From assembly GCF_000718635.1 (NCBI RefSeq), contig NZ_JOBF01000014.1, positions 248,001 through 312,000 on the forward strand: a stretch of DNA of 64,000 bases. The letters run 5' to 3'. Below, piece by piece: positions 1 to 8,783 of this stretch (its first letter is position 1; each line of letters starts with the position of its first letter). The position numbers and the translations under genes are program-made. The notes beneath the pieces are model-generated. The model did not search any database, had not been told where the DNA came from, and worked only from the letters and a program-made list of their open reading frames with translations. The DNA is from Streptomyces varsoviensis (GTDB lineage: Bacteria; Actinomycetota; Actinomycetes; Streptomycetales; Streptomycetaceae).

Positions 1-263
1 AGGATGAGCACCGCCGGGGGCTCGGGCAGAGCCGTGATGCGGCGGGTCGCCTCGACGCCGTGCATGCCGTCGCCCATCTGGAGATCCATGAGCACGACGT
101 CCGGCCCCGGCTCCCCGCTCTCCCGCGCCTCGGCGAGAAAACGCAGCGCCGCCGCGCCGTCCGCCGCCTCCCCGGCGGCCTCGACGCCAGGCAGTTCATC
201 GACCATCGCGCGGAGCCCGCGCCGGACGACCGGGTGGTCGTCGACCAGCAGCACCCGGATCAT
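1..263 (-). CDS. Two-component response regulator, NarL/LuxR type (N-terminal part; runs off the left edge)
   Basis: The first 87 codons are visible and encode a receiver domain. It opens MIRVLLVDDHPVVRRGL, with the acidic pair at D8-D9, and has the phospho-acceptor aspartate in VVLMDLQMG. The DNA-binding half lies outside the window. The ATG overlaps the stop of the upstream histidine kinase gene (ATGA), so the two are cotranscribed and form a cognate pair. DHPVVRRGL is typical of NarL/FixJ-type actinobacterial regulators. The target is unknown; the divergent ABC exporter is a natural candidate (inference). Confidence 0.9.
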   Translation of the reverse strand, partial: MIRVLLVDDHPVVRRGLRAMVDELPGVEAAGEAADGAAALRFLAEARESGEPGPDVVLMDLQMGDGMHGVEATRRITALPEPPAVLI

Positions 264-2002
264 GCGGCCGCCCGGTTCCGGGGCGACGAGTGGGGCGAGT
301 GGGGCGGCGGTGTGTTCTCTTGGGGTGCTTCGGGATGCGTTGCCGCCGTCCCTACGCTCGTACGCGCCACCTCGGTACCTACGTTCGTACGGGGTGCCTT
401 GGTGCGTACGTCCGTACTCGGGTCCGTACCCGCCGCCTCGCCGCCCGCGGCCGTACGCGCCTCCCCCGCTCGTACGGGCAGAACCGCGGCGACGGCCGTG
501 CCCTCGCCCGGGGCGGACTCGACCGTGAGGGTGCCGCCGAGTTCGGCGATGCGTTCGCGCATGCCGTGCAGGCCGAAGGTGGTGCGGGGTTCTCCCCCGG
601 AGCCCTCGACGCCCCCGGAGCTCCCGGAGCCCTCGGCGGCCGGGGTGAAGCCGATGCCGTCGTCGTACACGTCCAGCGTGACCTGCCCGTCGAGGAACGC
701 CAGCGTGACGGCGGCGCGTTCGGCGTGGGCGTGGCGGGCGACGTTGGCGAGGGCTTCCTGGGTGAGGCGCAGCAGGGCGACTTCGGCCTCCGTCGGCAGC
801 CGCCTGGGCTCGCCGTCGAGGTGGAAACGGACCTCGGGCCCGGCAGTGAAACCGGCCGTCAGACGGCGCAGCGCCTCCGGCAACGGAGCGTCCTGGAGGG
901 CGGGCGGGGTGAGTGCCCGTACGAAGCGGCGGGCCTCGGCGAGGTTGTCGGAGGCGGTGCGCTCGATCTCGCGCAAATGCGCGCGGGCCGTTTGAAGGCC
1001 GGCCGATTGGGGGTCGGGCGTTGGCAGGCCGGTCGATTGGAGGCCCGTCGATTGGAGGCCGGGTGTGGGGAGGGCGGCCCTCTCCGGGGCGGCGGGTTCA
1101 GCCGCAGCGGCGGCCTGGGCCGCGCGGGCGAGCAGCACGATGCTCGACAGGCCCTGCGCCAGGGTGTCGTGGATCTCGCGGGCCAGCCGCTGGCGCTCGG
1201 CGAGCCGCCCGGCCTCCCGCTGGGTGGCGGCCAGCTCGCCCCGGGTCCGTACGAGGTCGTCGATCAGGCGCTGGCGATTTCGGCTCTCCCGGTAGAGCGC
1301 GGCGTACCCGTAGGCCGTCAGTACGGCGACAGCCGCGCCCGCGACCGGCCCGATGACCTTCGCCGCCGTGAACCCCTCGGGCCCCGCCGACTGCACCGCC
1401 ACGACGGCGCCCGTGGCGGCGGCGACGGCGGGCAGCGACCAGCGGACCGGCATGACGTGCAGGAAGAGGAAGAAGAGCGGGAAGACGACATAGCTGAACC
1501 CGCGGTCCATGAGGAGCAGCACCAGCCACAGGCCGGTGACGCCCGCGAGCCACAGCCCCGTCCGCGAGCCGAGGGGCCGCCGCCCCGCCCTCGCCGCGCG
1601 CGACTCCTGGGCCACCCCGAGCCCGTAGACGAGGGCGAGCGCGGCGCCGGGGAGCAGTACGTACGGGCTCCGGGAGCCGTCCGAGCCGACGGCGGCCACG
1701 ACGGGGGCGAGGGCGACGGCGAGCAGTACGTAGAACGCGCCGTGCAGCGCGAGGCGCATCAGTCGCAGCGACGGGGCGTCGACGTCGGTGCTGTCGTGGA
1801 CGCGGGCGTGGGCGCGGTCGTGAGCGCGGCCGTCGATGCCGTCGTCCGTGTGGTCGCCGATGCCGTCCGTGCGGTCGTCGACACGGCCGTCGATGCCGTC
1901 GTCCGTGCTGTCGTCCGTGCTGTCGTCCGTGCTGTCGTCGGTGCTGTCGTGGACGCGGCCCGGTGGCGGCTCCGGCGGCCGGGGTACCTCGGGATTGTTC
2001 AC
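260..2002 (-). CDS. Sensor histidine kinase, HisKA_3 (NarX/DesK-like) type
   Basis: This 580-residue membrane kinase phosphorylates the regulator encoded immediately downstream. Residues about 82-235 hold several hydrophobic segments. The H-box is LAREIHDTLAQGL with the phosphorylated histidine at about 278. The C-terminal HATPase_c domain shows DDGIGF and then GLHGMRERI. An Ala/Gln/Pro-rich insertion follows the H-box. The N-terminus before the first membrane helix is low-complexity, with STDD repeated four times and then Asp/Gly/His-rich sequence. A GTG start at 2002 gives the full reading frame, but the nearest AGGAG lies about 19 bases upstream, so translation may begin further in, near the first transmembrane helix. 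Confidence 0.88.
   Translation of the reverse strand: MNNPEVPRPPEPPPGRVHDSTDDSTDDSTDDSTDDGIDGRVDDRTDGIGDHTDDGIDGRAHDRAHARVHDSTDVDAPSLRLMRLALHGAFYVLLAVALAPVVAAVGSDGSRSPYVLLPGAALALVYGLGVAQESRAARAGRRPLGSRTGLWLAGVTGLWLVLLLMDRGFSYVVFPLFFLFLHVMPVRWSLPAVAAATGAVVAVQSAGPEGFTAAKVIGPVAGAAVAVLTAYGYAALYRESRNRQRLIDDLVRTRGELAATQREAGRLAERQRLAREIHDTLAQGLSSIVLLARAAQAAAAAEPAAPERAALPTPGLQSTGLQSTGLPTPDPQSAGLQTARAHLREIERTASDNLAEARRFVRALTPPALQDAPLPEALRRLTAGFTAGPEVRFHLDGEPRRLPTEAEVALLRLTQEALANVARHAHAERAAVTLAFLDGQVTLDVYDDGIGFTPAAEGSGSSGGVEGSGGEPRTTFGLHGMRERIAELGGTLTVESAPGEGTAVAAVLPVRAGEARTAAGGEAAGTDPSTDVRTKAPRTNVGTEVARTSVGTAATHPEAPQENTPPPHSPHSSPRNRAAA
1898..1945. repeat. 12-bp tandem repeat (4 copies) in the kinase 5' end
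   Basis: The unit gtcgtccgtgct occurs at 1898, 1910, 1922 and, with one change, 1934. On the minus strand it codes for the STDD repeats at the kinase N-terminus. Degenerate copies extend leftward to about 1790. Confidence 0.85.
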
Positions 2003-2178
2003 CCCATCGAGCGTACGGCGCTCCTATAGGCACCCTTCCGCGCTTCCCATCATCCGTTCGATTGATTCCGGCGTGGACCCGATGGGCGGGGCGAGGACCG
2101 CTCCTGTCCCCGATGGCGGGCGCGCGACGGCGACAGAGGGTTGGGGGCGTCCTGACAAGAAGCCCCTGGAGGGTCCCT

Positions 2179-3294
2179 GTGTTCGTCGCGCTCCGCGACA
2201 TCCGTTTCGCCCGAGGGCGATTCGCCCTGATGGGCGCGGTCGTCACGCTGATCACCACCCTCGTGGTCTTCCTGTACGGCCTGACGGGCGGGCTGGCGCG
2301 CGAGGCGTCCTCGGCCGTGTCCGGCCTCCCGGTGGACCGCATCGTGTTCGGCGCCCCGGCGGGCGCGTCGCCCGAGGTGTCGTTCAGCAACAGCACGATC
2401 GGACCGGAACAGCGGCGCGCCTGGGCCCAGGCCCCCGGCGTCTCCTCGGCGGAGCCGTTCGGCGTCGCCATGACCCGGCTGACGGCCGGCCGCACAGCGG
2501 TCTCCGTCAGCGCCTTCGGCGCCTCCGACGCGCTGCTCCCGGCCCTCGTCTCCGGCCACGCGCCACAGCCGCGGAAAGGGCAGGCCGCGGTGAGCGAATC
2601 GACGGCCCGCGAGAACGGCATCCGCGTCGGGGATCGAGTGACCCTCGGCACCGAGCGGCTGACGGTCTCCGGCCTGACCGCCGATCGCTCCTTCGGCCAC
2701 GCCCCGAGCGTCTGGACCAGCCTCCCCACCTGGGAACGGGTGAGCCACCAGCAGCACCCGACCGCACTGGCCGTCAAGGGCGACGGAACGCCGCGCGACA
2801 CGAGCACGGGGTCGGATTCCGGCGCTGCCCCCGACGCAAGCGCCTCCGCACGTACGACCACGAAAGCCGTTTCGGTCGACGCCGCGCTCGCGGGGATCGA
2901 CGGCTACGCGGCCGAGCACGGCACGCTCCAGCTCATCCAGGGGTTCCTCTTCGCGGTGAGCGCCCTTGTCGTCGGGGCCTTCTTCACGGTCTGGACCGTG
3001 CAGCGCAAACCCGACATCGCGGTGCTCAAGGCGGTGGGCGCGAGCAGCGCCTACCTGGTGCGGGACGCCCTGGCCCAGGCCCTGGTCGTGCTGGTCGCGG
3101 GCGCCGCGCTCGGCGGTGCGGCGGGGGTGGCCGGCGGGGCGCTGGCCGCGGCGTCGGTGCCGTTCGAGCTGGGAGCCGCGACCGTGACCGTACCGGTGCT
3201 GGCGATGGTGGCGCTGGGCCTGGCCGGTTCCGCGCTCGCCGTACGCCGCATCACGTCCGTAGACCCGCTGACCGCACTGGGAGCCACCCGATGA
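2179..3294 (+). CDS. ABC transporter permease, FtsX/MacB-like
   Basis: A 371-residue inner-membrane permease. The start is the GTG at 2179, preceded by GGAGGG with 5-base spacing; the open frame extends further upstream without a better site. The layout is that of the FtsX family: one N-terminal helix (about residues 15-32), a large extracytoplasmic domain, then three helices around residues 255-365. The conserved segment QRKPDIAVLKAVGAS precedes the third helix, and VDPLTALGATR closes the protein. Its stop overlaps the start of the ATPase gene, so the two form one export system of the lipoprotein or antimicrobial-peptide type. The substrate is unknown. It diverges from the two-component system, a common arrangement for stress-induced exporters. 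Confidence 0.88.
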   Translation: MFVALRDIRFARGRFALMGAVVTLITTLVVFLYGLTGGLAREASSAVSGLPVDRIVFGAPAGASPEVSFSNSTIGPEQRRAWAQAPGVSSAEPFGVAMTRLTAGRTAVSVSAFGASDALLPALVSGHAPQPRKGQAAVSESTARENGIRVGDRVTLGTERLTVSGLTADRSFGHAPSVWTSLPTWERVSHQQHPTALAVKGDGTPRDTSTGSDSGAAPDASASARTTTKAVSVDAALAGIDGYAAEHGTLQLIQGFLFAVSALVVGAFFTVWTVQRKPDIAVLKAVGASSAYLVRDALAQALVVLVAGAALGGAAGVAGGALAAASVPFELGAATVTVPVLAMVALGLAGSALAVRRITSVDPLTALGATR

Positions 3295-4118
3295 CCGCCG
3301 CCGACCGCGCAGTGAACAACCCGGCTGCCGCCACGGAAACGCCCGCTTCGACCGCCCCCGTACCAGGCACCGGCACCAGCGCCGGCACGCGCACTCGCAC
3401 CGGCACGGCCGTCCTCGCCCTGGAGTCCGTGACGCTCACCTATCCGGATGGCGACCGGCGCCTGACCGCCCTCGACGCGGTCTCCCTCCGGGTAGCGGCC
3501 GGGGAACTGGCGGCGATCGTCGGACCGTCGGGTTCCGGGAAGTCGAGCCTGCTGGCGGTGGCGGCGACGCTGCTGCGGCCGGACGAGGGCCGGGTGATCG
3601 TGGCGGGCGAGGACACGGCGCGGCTGGGCGCGAGGGCCCGTACGGCGCTGCGGCGCGAGCGCGTCGGGATCGTCTTCCAGCAGTCGAACCTGCTGCCGTC
3701 GCTGACGGCGCTGGAGCAGTTGCTGGTGGTCGAGGATCTACGGGGCCGGGGCGCGCGGCGTGTGCGGGCCGCGCGCGGCCGGGCGGCGGAGCTGCTGGAG
3801 TCGGTGGGCCTGGACGGGCCCGTGCAACGGCGCAGGCCGCACCAGCTCTCCGGCGGCGAGCGCCAGCGCGTGAACATCGCCCGCGCGCTGTTCGGCGGCC
3901 CGTCCGTACTCCTCGTGGACGAGCCCACCTCCGCGCTCGATCATGAGCGCGGGGAGCGGATCGTAGAGCTGCTGGCGGAGGTGACGCGCCGTCACCGAAC
4001 GGCGACGGTGCTGGTCACCCACGACCACGGCCTCCTGGGCCGCGCCGACCGGGTGCTCTCGATGGCCGACGGCCGCCTGGCGCCGCCGCCGCACCGGCCC
4101 GAAGCGCGGGAACGCTGA
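3291..4118 (+). CDS. ABC transporter ATP-binding protein, MacB/LolD-like
   Basis: A 275-residue ATPase partner of the upstream permease, with ATG overlapping that gene's stop. Walker A is GPSGSGKS (about 78-85), the Q-loop VFQQSNLLPSLTALEQL, the signature LSGGERQ and Walker B VLLVDEPTSALD, with the H-loop in LVTHDH. The first 40 residues are a Thr/Ala/Gly-rich extension not usual in this family, so a later start is possible, although the ATGA overlap supports this one. Confidence 0.9.
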   Translation: MTAADRAVNNPAAATETPASTAPVPGTGTSAGTRTRTGTAVLALESVTLTYPDGDRRLTALDAVSLRVAAGELAAIVGPSGSGKSSLLAVAATLLRPDEGRVIVAGEDTARLGARARTALRRERVGIVFQQSNLLPSLTALEQLLVVEDLRGRGARRVRAARGRAAELLESVGLDGPVQRRRPHQLSGGERQRVNIARALFGGPSVLLVDEPTSALDHERGERIVELLAEVTRRHRTATVLVTHDHGLLGRADRVLSMADGRLAPPPHRPEARER

Positions 4119-4217
4119 TCCGTCGGCCTGTAGCCCTGCTCCCCCGCTCCCCGAGCCGTCGTCCGCCTCCGCCCCCGAACCTTGGTCCGCCTCCCCACAT
4201 GCGCATACGCTGCCCCG

Positions 4218-4711
4218 ATGCCCACTCTGAATCTGCGTCACTCGGTCCGCGCGATCATCCTGGACGAGCAGGACCGCGTCCTCCTGTGCAGGTTCACCGC
4301 TCCGGAGGCCGTTGTCTGGGGGACTCCGGGCGGCGGCATCGAGCCCGGCGAGACCCCGTACGCGGCCCTGCGCCGCGAACTGCGCGAGGAGACCGGCCTC
4401 GTACTCGACGGCACCCGGCCGCACCCGCCGCACGTCTGGCACCGCGAGGTCGTCGCGGCCGACTACGTGCCCGGCTACGACGGCGCGATCCACGACTACT
4501 TCCTCGTCCGCACCACGAACTTCCAGCCGCACGGCGCCCTGTCCTCCGCCGAACTGGCCGCCGAGAACATCGCCGGGTTCCGCTGGTGGCCCCTGGCCGA
4601 AATCATCGCCTACCGGGGCCCGGACCTCTTCGGCCCCGCGAGCTCGGCAGCCTCCTGGCCGACCTGCTCAGGGACGGAGTGCCGGACGAGCCCGTGGCGC
4701 TGGGGCTTTGA
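4218..4711 (+). CDS. NUDIX hydrolase with an apparent -1 frameshift
   Basis: Hydrolases of this family cleave nucleoside-diphosphate-linked substrates. The start is the ATG at 4218 (MPTLNLRHSVRAIILDEQDR). The Nudix box is intact: GGGIEPGETPYAALRRELREE continuing into TGL. At the C4 run at 4634-4637 the frame that encodes the family's C-terminus moves by one base. The expected ending, RELGSLLADLLRDG then VPDEPVALGL, is in the other frame and stops at 4711. Read without correction, the frame continues as Ser/Pro-rich sequence to 4949 and runs into the convergent gene. Either one C is missing from the sequence or the gene is recently broken. Confidence 0.75.
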
Positions 4712-4760
4712 GCCCACTCTCCAGCGGTCCAACGGTCTCCAGCGGTCTCCAACGGAAAGA

Positions 4761-4792
4761 CGGCCGAGGCGTTCGTCTCGTCGCCTCGGCCG
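4761..4792. terminator. Hairpin between convergent genes (bidirectional terminator)
   Basis: CGGCCGAGGCG and CGCCTCGGCCG form a perfect 11-bp stem with a 10-base loop. It lies between the ends of the NUDIX gene (+) and the gene ending at 4889 (-). There is no strong T tract, as is common in Streptomyces. Confidence 0.75.
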
Positions 4793-4888
4793 CCCCGGAC
4801 GGCGCGCGGTTCCCCGGCCCGTCCCCGTCCCGCTCCCGTGTCTATCTCCCCCGTCTCACCAGCCCGGAGCCCCGGAGCCAGGTGCGCC

Positions 4889-5395
4889 TTACTTGCTCTC
4901 ACTCTCGCTCTCGTTCTCTTCCTCGTCACCGTCCGCGGCATGGGCGTAGAGCTTCAGGACGGGGACGCCGACCTTGTGGCGGGCGCGGGAGGCCCAGTCC
5001 CGGTGGAAGAACTCCTCGACCAGGTGCGGAGCGGTGAGAACGATCACTTCATCGGCGCTGGTCTCGTCGACCACGGTCCGTAGCCGATCCAGCGGGTGTC
5101 CGTCGACGATCTGGCCGACGGCCTCGCTGCCCGATTCGCGCAGTAGGTGCAGGGAGTAGTTGAGTGCCTGGGCCGCCGGGCGGGTCGCCTCCTCGCCCTC
5201 CGGCTCCTCCGATTCGTGGACGGCCTGTTCCAGCTCGCCGAGGGCTACGTCGTCGATCGCGCGCAGCAGCCGGTCCTCGTCCCCCCTCGGCCGCATGAGG
5301 ACGACGAACGACATGTGGTCGTCGTGGAGGGACGTGACGAAGTCGACGTCCGTGGCGGTCAGCGGTTGTTCGATCATCAGTACGCTCGTGAACAC
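4889..5395 (-). CDS. Conserved actinobacterial protein of unknown function
   Basis: 168 residues starting at the GTG (FTSVLMIEQPLTATDVDF), with GGAGAGGGG upstream; an upstream TTG in frame at 5476 is less likely. The body looks like a small alpha/beta domain and the tail is acidic (DGDEEENESESESK). I recall Streptomyces homologues being labelled indole-3-glycerol phosphate synthase, but no TIM-barrel length or catalytic residues are present and I do not adopt that name. The alternation resembles universal-stress-type or nucleotide-binding folds (weak inference). It is monocistronic. Confidence 0.75.
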   Translation of the reverse strand: MFTSVLMIEQPLTATDVDFVTSLHDDHMSFVVLMRPRGDEDRLLRAIDDVALGELEQAVHESEEPEGEEATRPAAQALNYSLHLLRESGSEAVGQIVDGHPLDRLRTVVDETSADEVIVLTAPHLVEEFFHRDWASRARHKVGVPVLKLYAHAADGDEEENESESESK

Positions 5396-5521
5396 GGTGG
5401 GAGCCCCTCTCCTACGTGGGCCACCGGGCCCAACAGAAACCATCCTGCGCGCGCCCCGTGGGCACGCCTGACTCAATTCTGCCCGTCGGAAGCTAACCGG
5501 AACGGGAAATTCCGCTGATTG

Positions 5522-6343
5522 TCAGATCCGACGGTAACGGGTGAACAGGAAGCCGGCCTCCTCCATGACGGACGCGAGGACGAACCGTTCTGGCACTTCC
5601 AGCCGCGGCCCGTTCATGATGCGCGGCGCGGCTCCCGCCGCGACCATCGGGGCGAGCGAGAGGCACAGTTCATCGAGTGCCCCCGCAGCCGCGAACTGAC
5701 CGAGCATTTTCGGCCCCCCTTCCGTCAGCAGCCTCGTGAGGCCGCGCTCCGACAGCGCCCGCTTCACCCGGCCCGGCTCCACCCGCTCCGAGTCGCCCGC
5801 CACGATCACCTCCGCCCCCGCCTCACGGGCCGCCGCCACCCGGTCCGGCGCGGCCCGCGCCCCGGTCAGCACGATCGTCGGCACCAGCGGCTCCGTGAAC
5901 AGCGGCAGTGAGAAGTCCAGCTCCAGGCCGGCGCTGACCACCGCGATCACCGGGGCCGGCGGCTGGCCGAGCGCCGCGCGCCGGGCCGCGAAGGCCTCGC
6001 GGGCACGTGCGGGGCGGTAACCCTCCTGCCGTACGGTCTGCGCGCCCACCACCACCGCGTCGGCGAGCCCGCGCAGCGTGCCGAAGATCCGCATGTCGGC
6101 GTCGGAGGACAGCGGCTGCGACTTGCCCTCGTGGTGGGCCGCCCCGTCCAGCGACGAGACCATGTTGGCCCGCAGCCAGGCGGTGTCCCGCTGCCCGGGC
6201 AGGGGGGCTCCGAGCTCGCCGCCGCCCATCGGATACTCGCCGCCGTCCATCGGATAGGCGTATACGTCCGCCAGCTCATCCAGACCCCATTGGCGGTTGT
6301 CGAGATCGGATGTTTCGTGAGAGGCGGGGAACAGGCGTCGCAT
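5522..6343 (-). CDS. Pyrimidine reductase family protein (RibD C-terminal domain)
   Basis: 273 residues. The RibD-C/DHFR-like fold is visible from RANMVSSLDGAA (about 59-70), through the NADPH-binding region ADAVVVGAQTVRQEGY, to RLLTEGGPKMLGQF. The family includes the reductase step of riboflavin synthesis and stand-alone reductases of unknown substrate. No deaminase domain is fused, so the role is open. A small in-frame duplication occurs at YPMDGGE/YPMGGGE (residues about 31-44). It is divergent from the ZapE-like gene with a 68-bp spacer that must hold both promoters. Confidence 0.85.
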   Translation of the reverse strand: MRRLFPASHETSDLDNRQWGLDELADVYAYPMDGGEYPMGGGELGAPLPGQRDTAWLRANMVSSLDGAAHHEGKSQPLSSDADMRIFGTLRGLADAVVVGAQTVRQEGYRPARAREAFAARRAALGQPPAPVIAVVSAGLELDFSLPLFTEPLVPTIVLTGARAAPDRVAAAREAGAEVIVAGDSERVEPGRVKRALSERGLTRLLTEGGPKMLGQFAAAGALDELCLSLAPMVAAGAAPRIMNGPRLEVPERFVLASVMEEAGFLFTRYRRI

Positions 6344-6411
6344 AGGCGGCAGTGTGACATGGCTCGCTCACCGCGCCGAGTCCCCGGGCGGAGCGACTAG
6401 GCTGGACGGCT

Positions 6412-7575
6412 GTGTCGCCCTCAACCACCTCCGAGTCCAGCACCGCTCCCGACTCGCCCCCGATAGTCGGATCGCCCGCCGACGGTGCGCCCATCGCCCT
6501 CACGGCCCGCGCGCCGCACGTGCCCGCCGACCGGCTGGTCGCCGAGATGGTGCCGCCGCCGCGCTTCGGCGCCGCGCGCTTCGACACGTACCTGCCGGAC
6601 CCGAACCAGCCGAGCCAGGCAGAAGCCGTAACGGTTCTGCGCGCCTTCGCCGCCGGGCTCGGCGGCGGCGCGAGCGCGGCGCCCGGCGGCAAGGCGAGCG
6701 GCAAAGCGGGCGGGAACGCCGGCGGCATGAAGCGCTGGTTCCGGCGGGGCGGCGGGAGCAGCGTGCCCAGCGGCCCGCGCGGCGTCTACCTCGACGGCGG
6801 CTACGGCGTCGGCAAGACCCACCTGCTGGCCTCGCTCTGGCACGCCGCCCCGGCGGCTCCTGAGTTCAAGGCGTTCGGCACCTTCGTCGAGCTGACCAAC
6901 CTGGTCGGCGCGCTCGGGTTCCAGCAGACCGTACAGACCCTGGGCGGTCACCGGCTGCTCTGCATCGACGAGTTCGAGCTGGACGACCCCGGCGACACGG
7001 TGCTGGTCTCCTCGCTGCTCAGCAGGCTCGTCGAGCAGGGCGTCGCGCTCGCCGCCACCTCCAACACCCTCCCCGGCAAGCTCGGCGAGGGCCGCTTTGC
7101 CGCCGCCGACTTCCTGCGCGAGATCCAGGGCCTGTCCGCGCACTTCCGCCCGCTGCGCATCGACGGCGAGGACTTCCGCCACCGCGGCCTCCCGCAGGCC
7201 CCGGCACCATACGACGACGAGACCGTCACCAAGGTGGCGTACCGCACCGAGGGCGCCTCCCTCGATGACTTCCCCTCCCTCCTCGACCACCTCTCCCAGG
7301 TCCACCCGAGCCGCTACGGCGCGATGTGCGACGGCGTCCGGGCCGTCTGCCTGACCGGGGTCGAGCCGGTCCCGGACCAGTCCACGGCGCTGCGGCTGGT
7401 GGTGCTCGCCGACCGGCTGTACGACCGGGAGGTGCCGGTACTGGTCTCGGGGAAGCCCTTCGAGGAACTGTTCAGCGAGGAGATGCTCAAGGGCGGCTAT
7501 CGGAAGAAGTACTTCCGCGCCATCTCCCGCCTCACCGCCCTCGCCCGCGACGCCAAGGAACTTGTTGAAGCATAA
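6412..7575 (+). CDS. zapE: AFG1/ZapE-like P-loop ATPase
   Basis: 387 residues from a GTG start. Walker A is GGYGVGKT (129-136), Walker B LLCIDEFELDD, followed by the arginine and sensor region AATSNTLPGKLGEGRF and FLREIQGLSAHF, all typical of the AFG1/ZapE family. In E. coli ZapE acts at the Z-ring; in actinobacteria the role is not settled. A Gly/Ala/Lys-rich insertion (about 82-120) separates the N-terminal part from the P-loop. The 3' end overlaps the next gene. Confidence 0.88.
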   Translation: MSPSTTSESSTAPDSPPIVGSPADGAPIALTARAPHVPADRLVAEMVPPPRFGAARFDTYLPDPNQPSQAEAVTVLRAFAAGLGGGASAAPGGKASGKAGGNAGGMKRWFRRGGGSSVPSGPRGVYLDGGYGVGKTHLLASLWHAAPAAPEFKAFGTFVELTNLVGALGFQQTVQTLGGHRLLCIDEFELDDPGDTVLVSSLLSRLVEQGVALAATSNTLPGKLGEGRFAAADFLREIQGLSAHFRPLRIDGEDFRHRGLPQAPAPYDDETVTKVAYRTEGASLDDFPSLLDHLSQVHPSRYGAMCDGVRAVCLTGVEPVPDQSTALRLVVLADRLYDREVPVLVSGKPFEELFSEEMLKGGYRKKYFRAISRLTALARDAKELVEA

Positions 7576-8719
7576 AGAAATACCAGCGGTAGAGGTAAAA
7601 GGAGAGGCAGAGGACGCGCGGGTCCTCTTCGTATGCGAGCGGTGCGGCACGGCGCTCACCGCCCCCGTCACCCGAGTCGCCCTCCCCGTACACGCCCATC
7701 ACCACTACGGGCACGACCTGCTCCCCCCGCTCATGGCCCCGGGCACGTACGCCGTCGACCCGGAGCCGTACGGCCCGCCCTGGCGCCCGTGGAGCGAGAT
7801 CGGGCCGGCCGAGGCGGCCGCCCGCGGCGTGTACGCGCCGGTCCCCGCCCTCTCCTACGGGGAACCCGGAGCGATCGTCATCGCGCCGGGCGACGCCCGC
7901 GGCACCGTCCTGATACCCGAGCGGTGCGACGGCTACTGCCAGGGCCTCGACGGGCGGGACGGCCCGAACCTGGCCTGCGAGCGGTGCGGCCGGGCCGTGG
8001 CCACCCGCATCGACGACTGCTCGCTCTGGCAGGCGGTGTGGCTCGCACCGGGGGCCGTACGCCGCCTCCCCGACGACGGGCCTAATGGGTCTTCCGGGTA
8101 CGACGGCAGCGCTCGTTCTTCCGCCGACTGGACCGAGATCACCGGCGACCGGCTGGGCACGCCGCCGGTCGAACCGTCCGGAGCGTGGAGCCCGCTGTGG
8201 CCGCCGGCGGTCGGAGCCGCGCTGGCCCACCTGGTGGCGGCGTCGCAGGGCGCACCCGTCGCCGTACCGGATGGCCTCATGACGGACGTATTCGGCCACG
8301 CGCTCGACGCGCTGCTCCCGCCGGAACGGCCGGGCTCGCAGGTGAGGACAGCGGCCCTGGCCGGACCGAATCTCGCCTCGTCCCCCTCCTCCCCTGACAT
8401 CGTGCTGGTCCCCCGGCACCCGCGGACGGGCCAGGTGTGGCAGCCGCCCCGGAACACGCGTGCGGCTGTCGTGCCGCTGGCCGCCGGCGTATGGACGCAC
8501 CTGTCCTTCCAGTCCGAACGGTCGCCCCTCCCCGTGACGGGCGGGCTCCCCGACGGCGTCCTCCGCGACGACCCGCTGCCGCCGCACCCCTGGACCCCCT
8601 TCCGCCCCGGCTCGGCGGCCTTCCTCGCCACGCTGGCCCGGCTGCCCGCCGTACGCCGCCCCTGGCTGCGCGAGATCTACGACCGGGTCGCGGACCGCCC
8701 GTACGACCGCCCCTTCTAG
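7565..8719 (+). CDS. Unknown protein with paired CxxC motifs
   Basis: About 384 residues. The start is probably TTG at 7565 (or 7562), with AAGGA a few bases upstream inside the end of the ZapE-like gene; no ATG or GTG exists before the first conserved segment. Cysteine pairs FVCERCGTAL (about 24-27) and later CDGYC and CERCG plus a lone Cys look like one or two zinc ribbons. The remainder is Pro/Trp-rich with no recognised domain. Translational coupling to the ATPase suggests a shared process, but function is unknown. The first codons are unusually A-rich for this genome. Confidence 0.75.
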   Translation: MKHKEIPAVEVKGEAEDARVLFVCERCGTALTAPVTRVALPVHAHHHYGHDLLPPLMAPGTYAVDPEPYGPPWRPWSEIGPAEAAARGVYAPVPALSYGEPGAIVIAPGDARGTVLIPERCDGYCQGLDGRDGPNLACERCGRAVATRIDDCSLWQAVWLAPGAVRRLPDDGPNGSSGYDGSARSSADWTEITGDRLGTPPVEPSGAWSPLWPPAVGAALAHLVAASQGAPVAVPDGLMTDVFGHALDALLPPERPGSQVRTAALAGPNLASSPSSPDIVLVPRHPRTGQVWQPPRNTRAAVVPLAAGVWTHLSFQSERSPLPVTGGLPDGVLRDDPLPPHPWTPFRPGSAAFLATLARLPAVRRPWLREIYDRVADRPYDRPF

Positions 8720-8783
8720 CAGCCGCCCAGCGGCCGTTCGGGTAGCCGGCCGGGCCGGGGCCCACCACCAATGGGCTTCAGGC

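Noticed and set aside
1836..3290. Upstream extension of the frame that contains the ABC ATPase
   Set aside because: The FtsX permease is well supported in another frame there, and the ATPase start is fixed by the ATGA overlap at 3291.
4889..5395. Indole-3-glycerol phosphate synthase
   Set aside because: I recall this label on homologues, but length and motifs do not fit a TIM-barrel enzyme and no trp gene is near.
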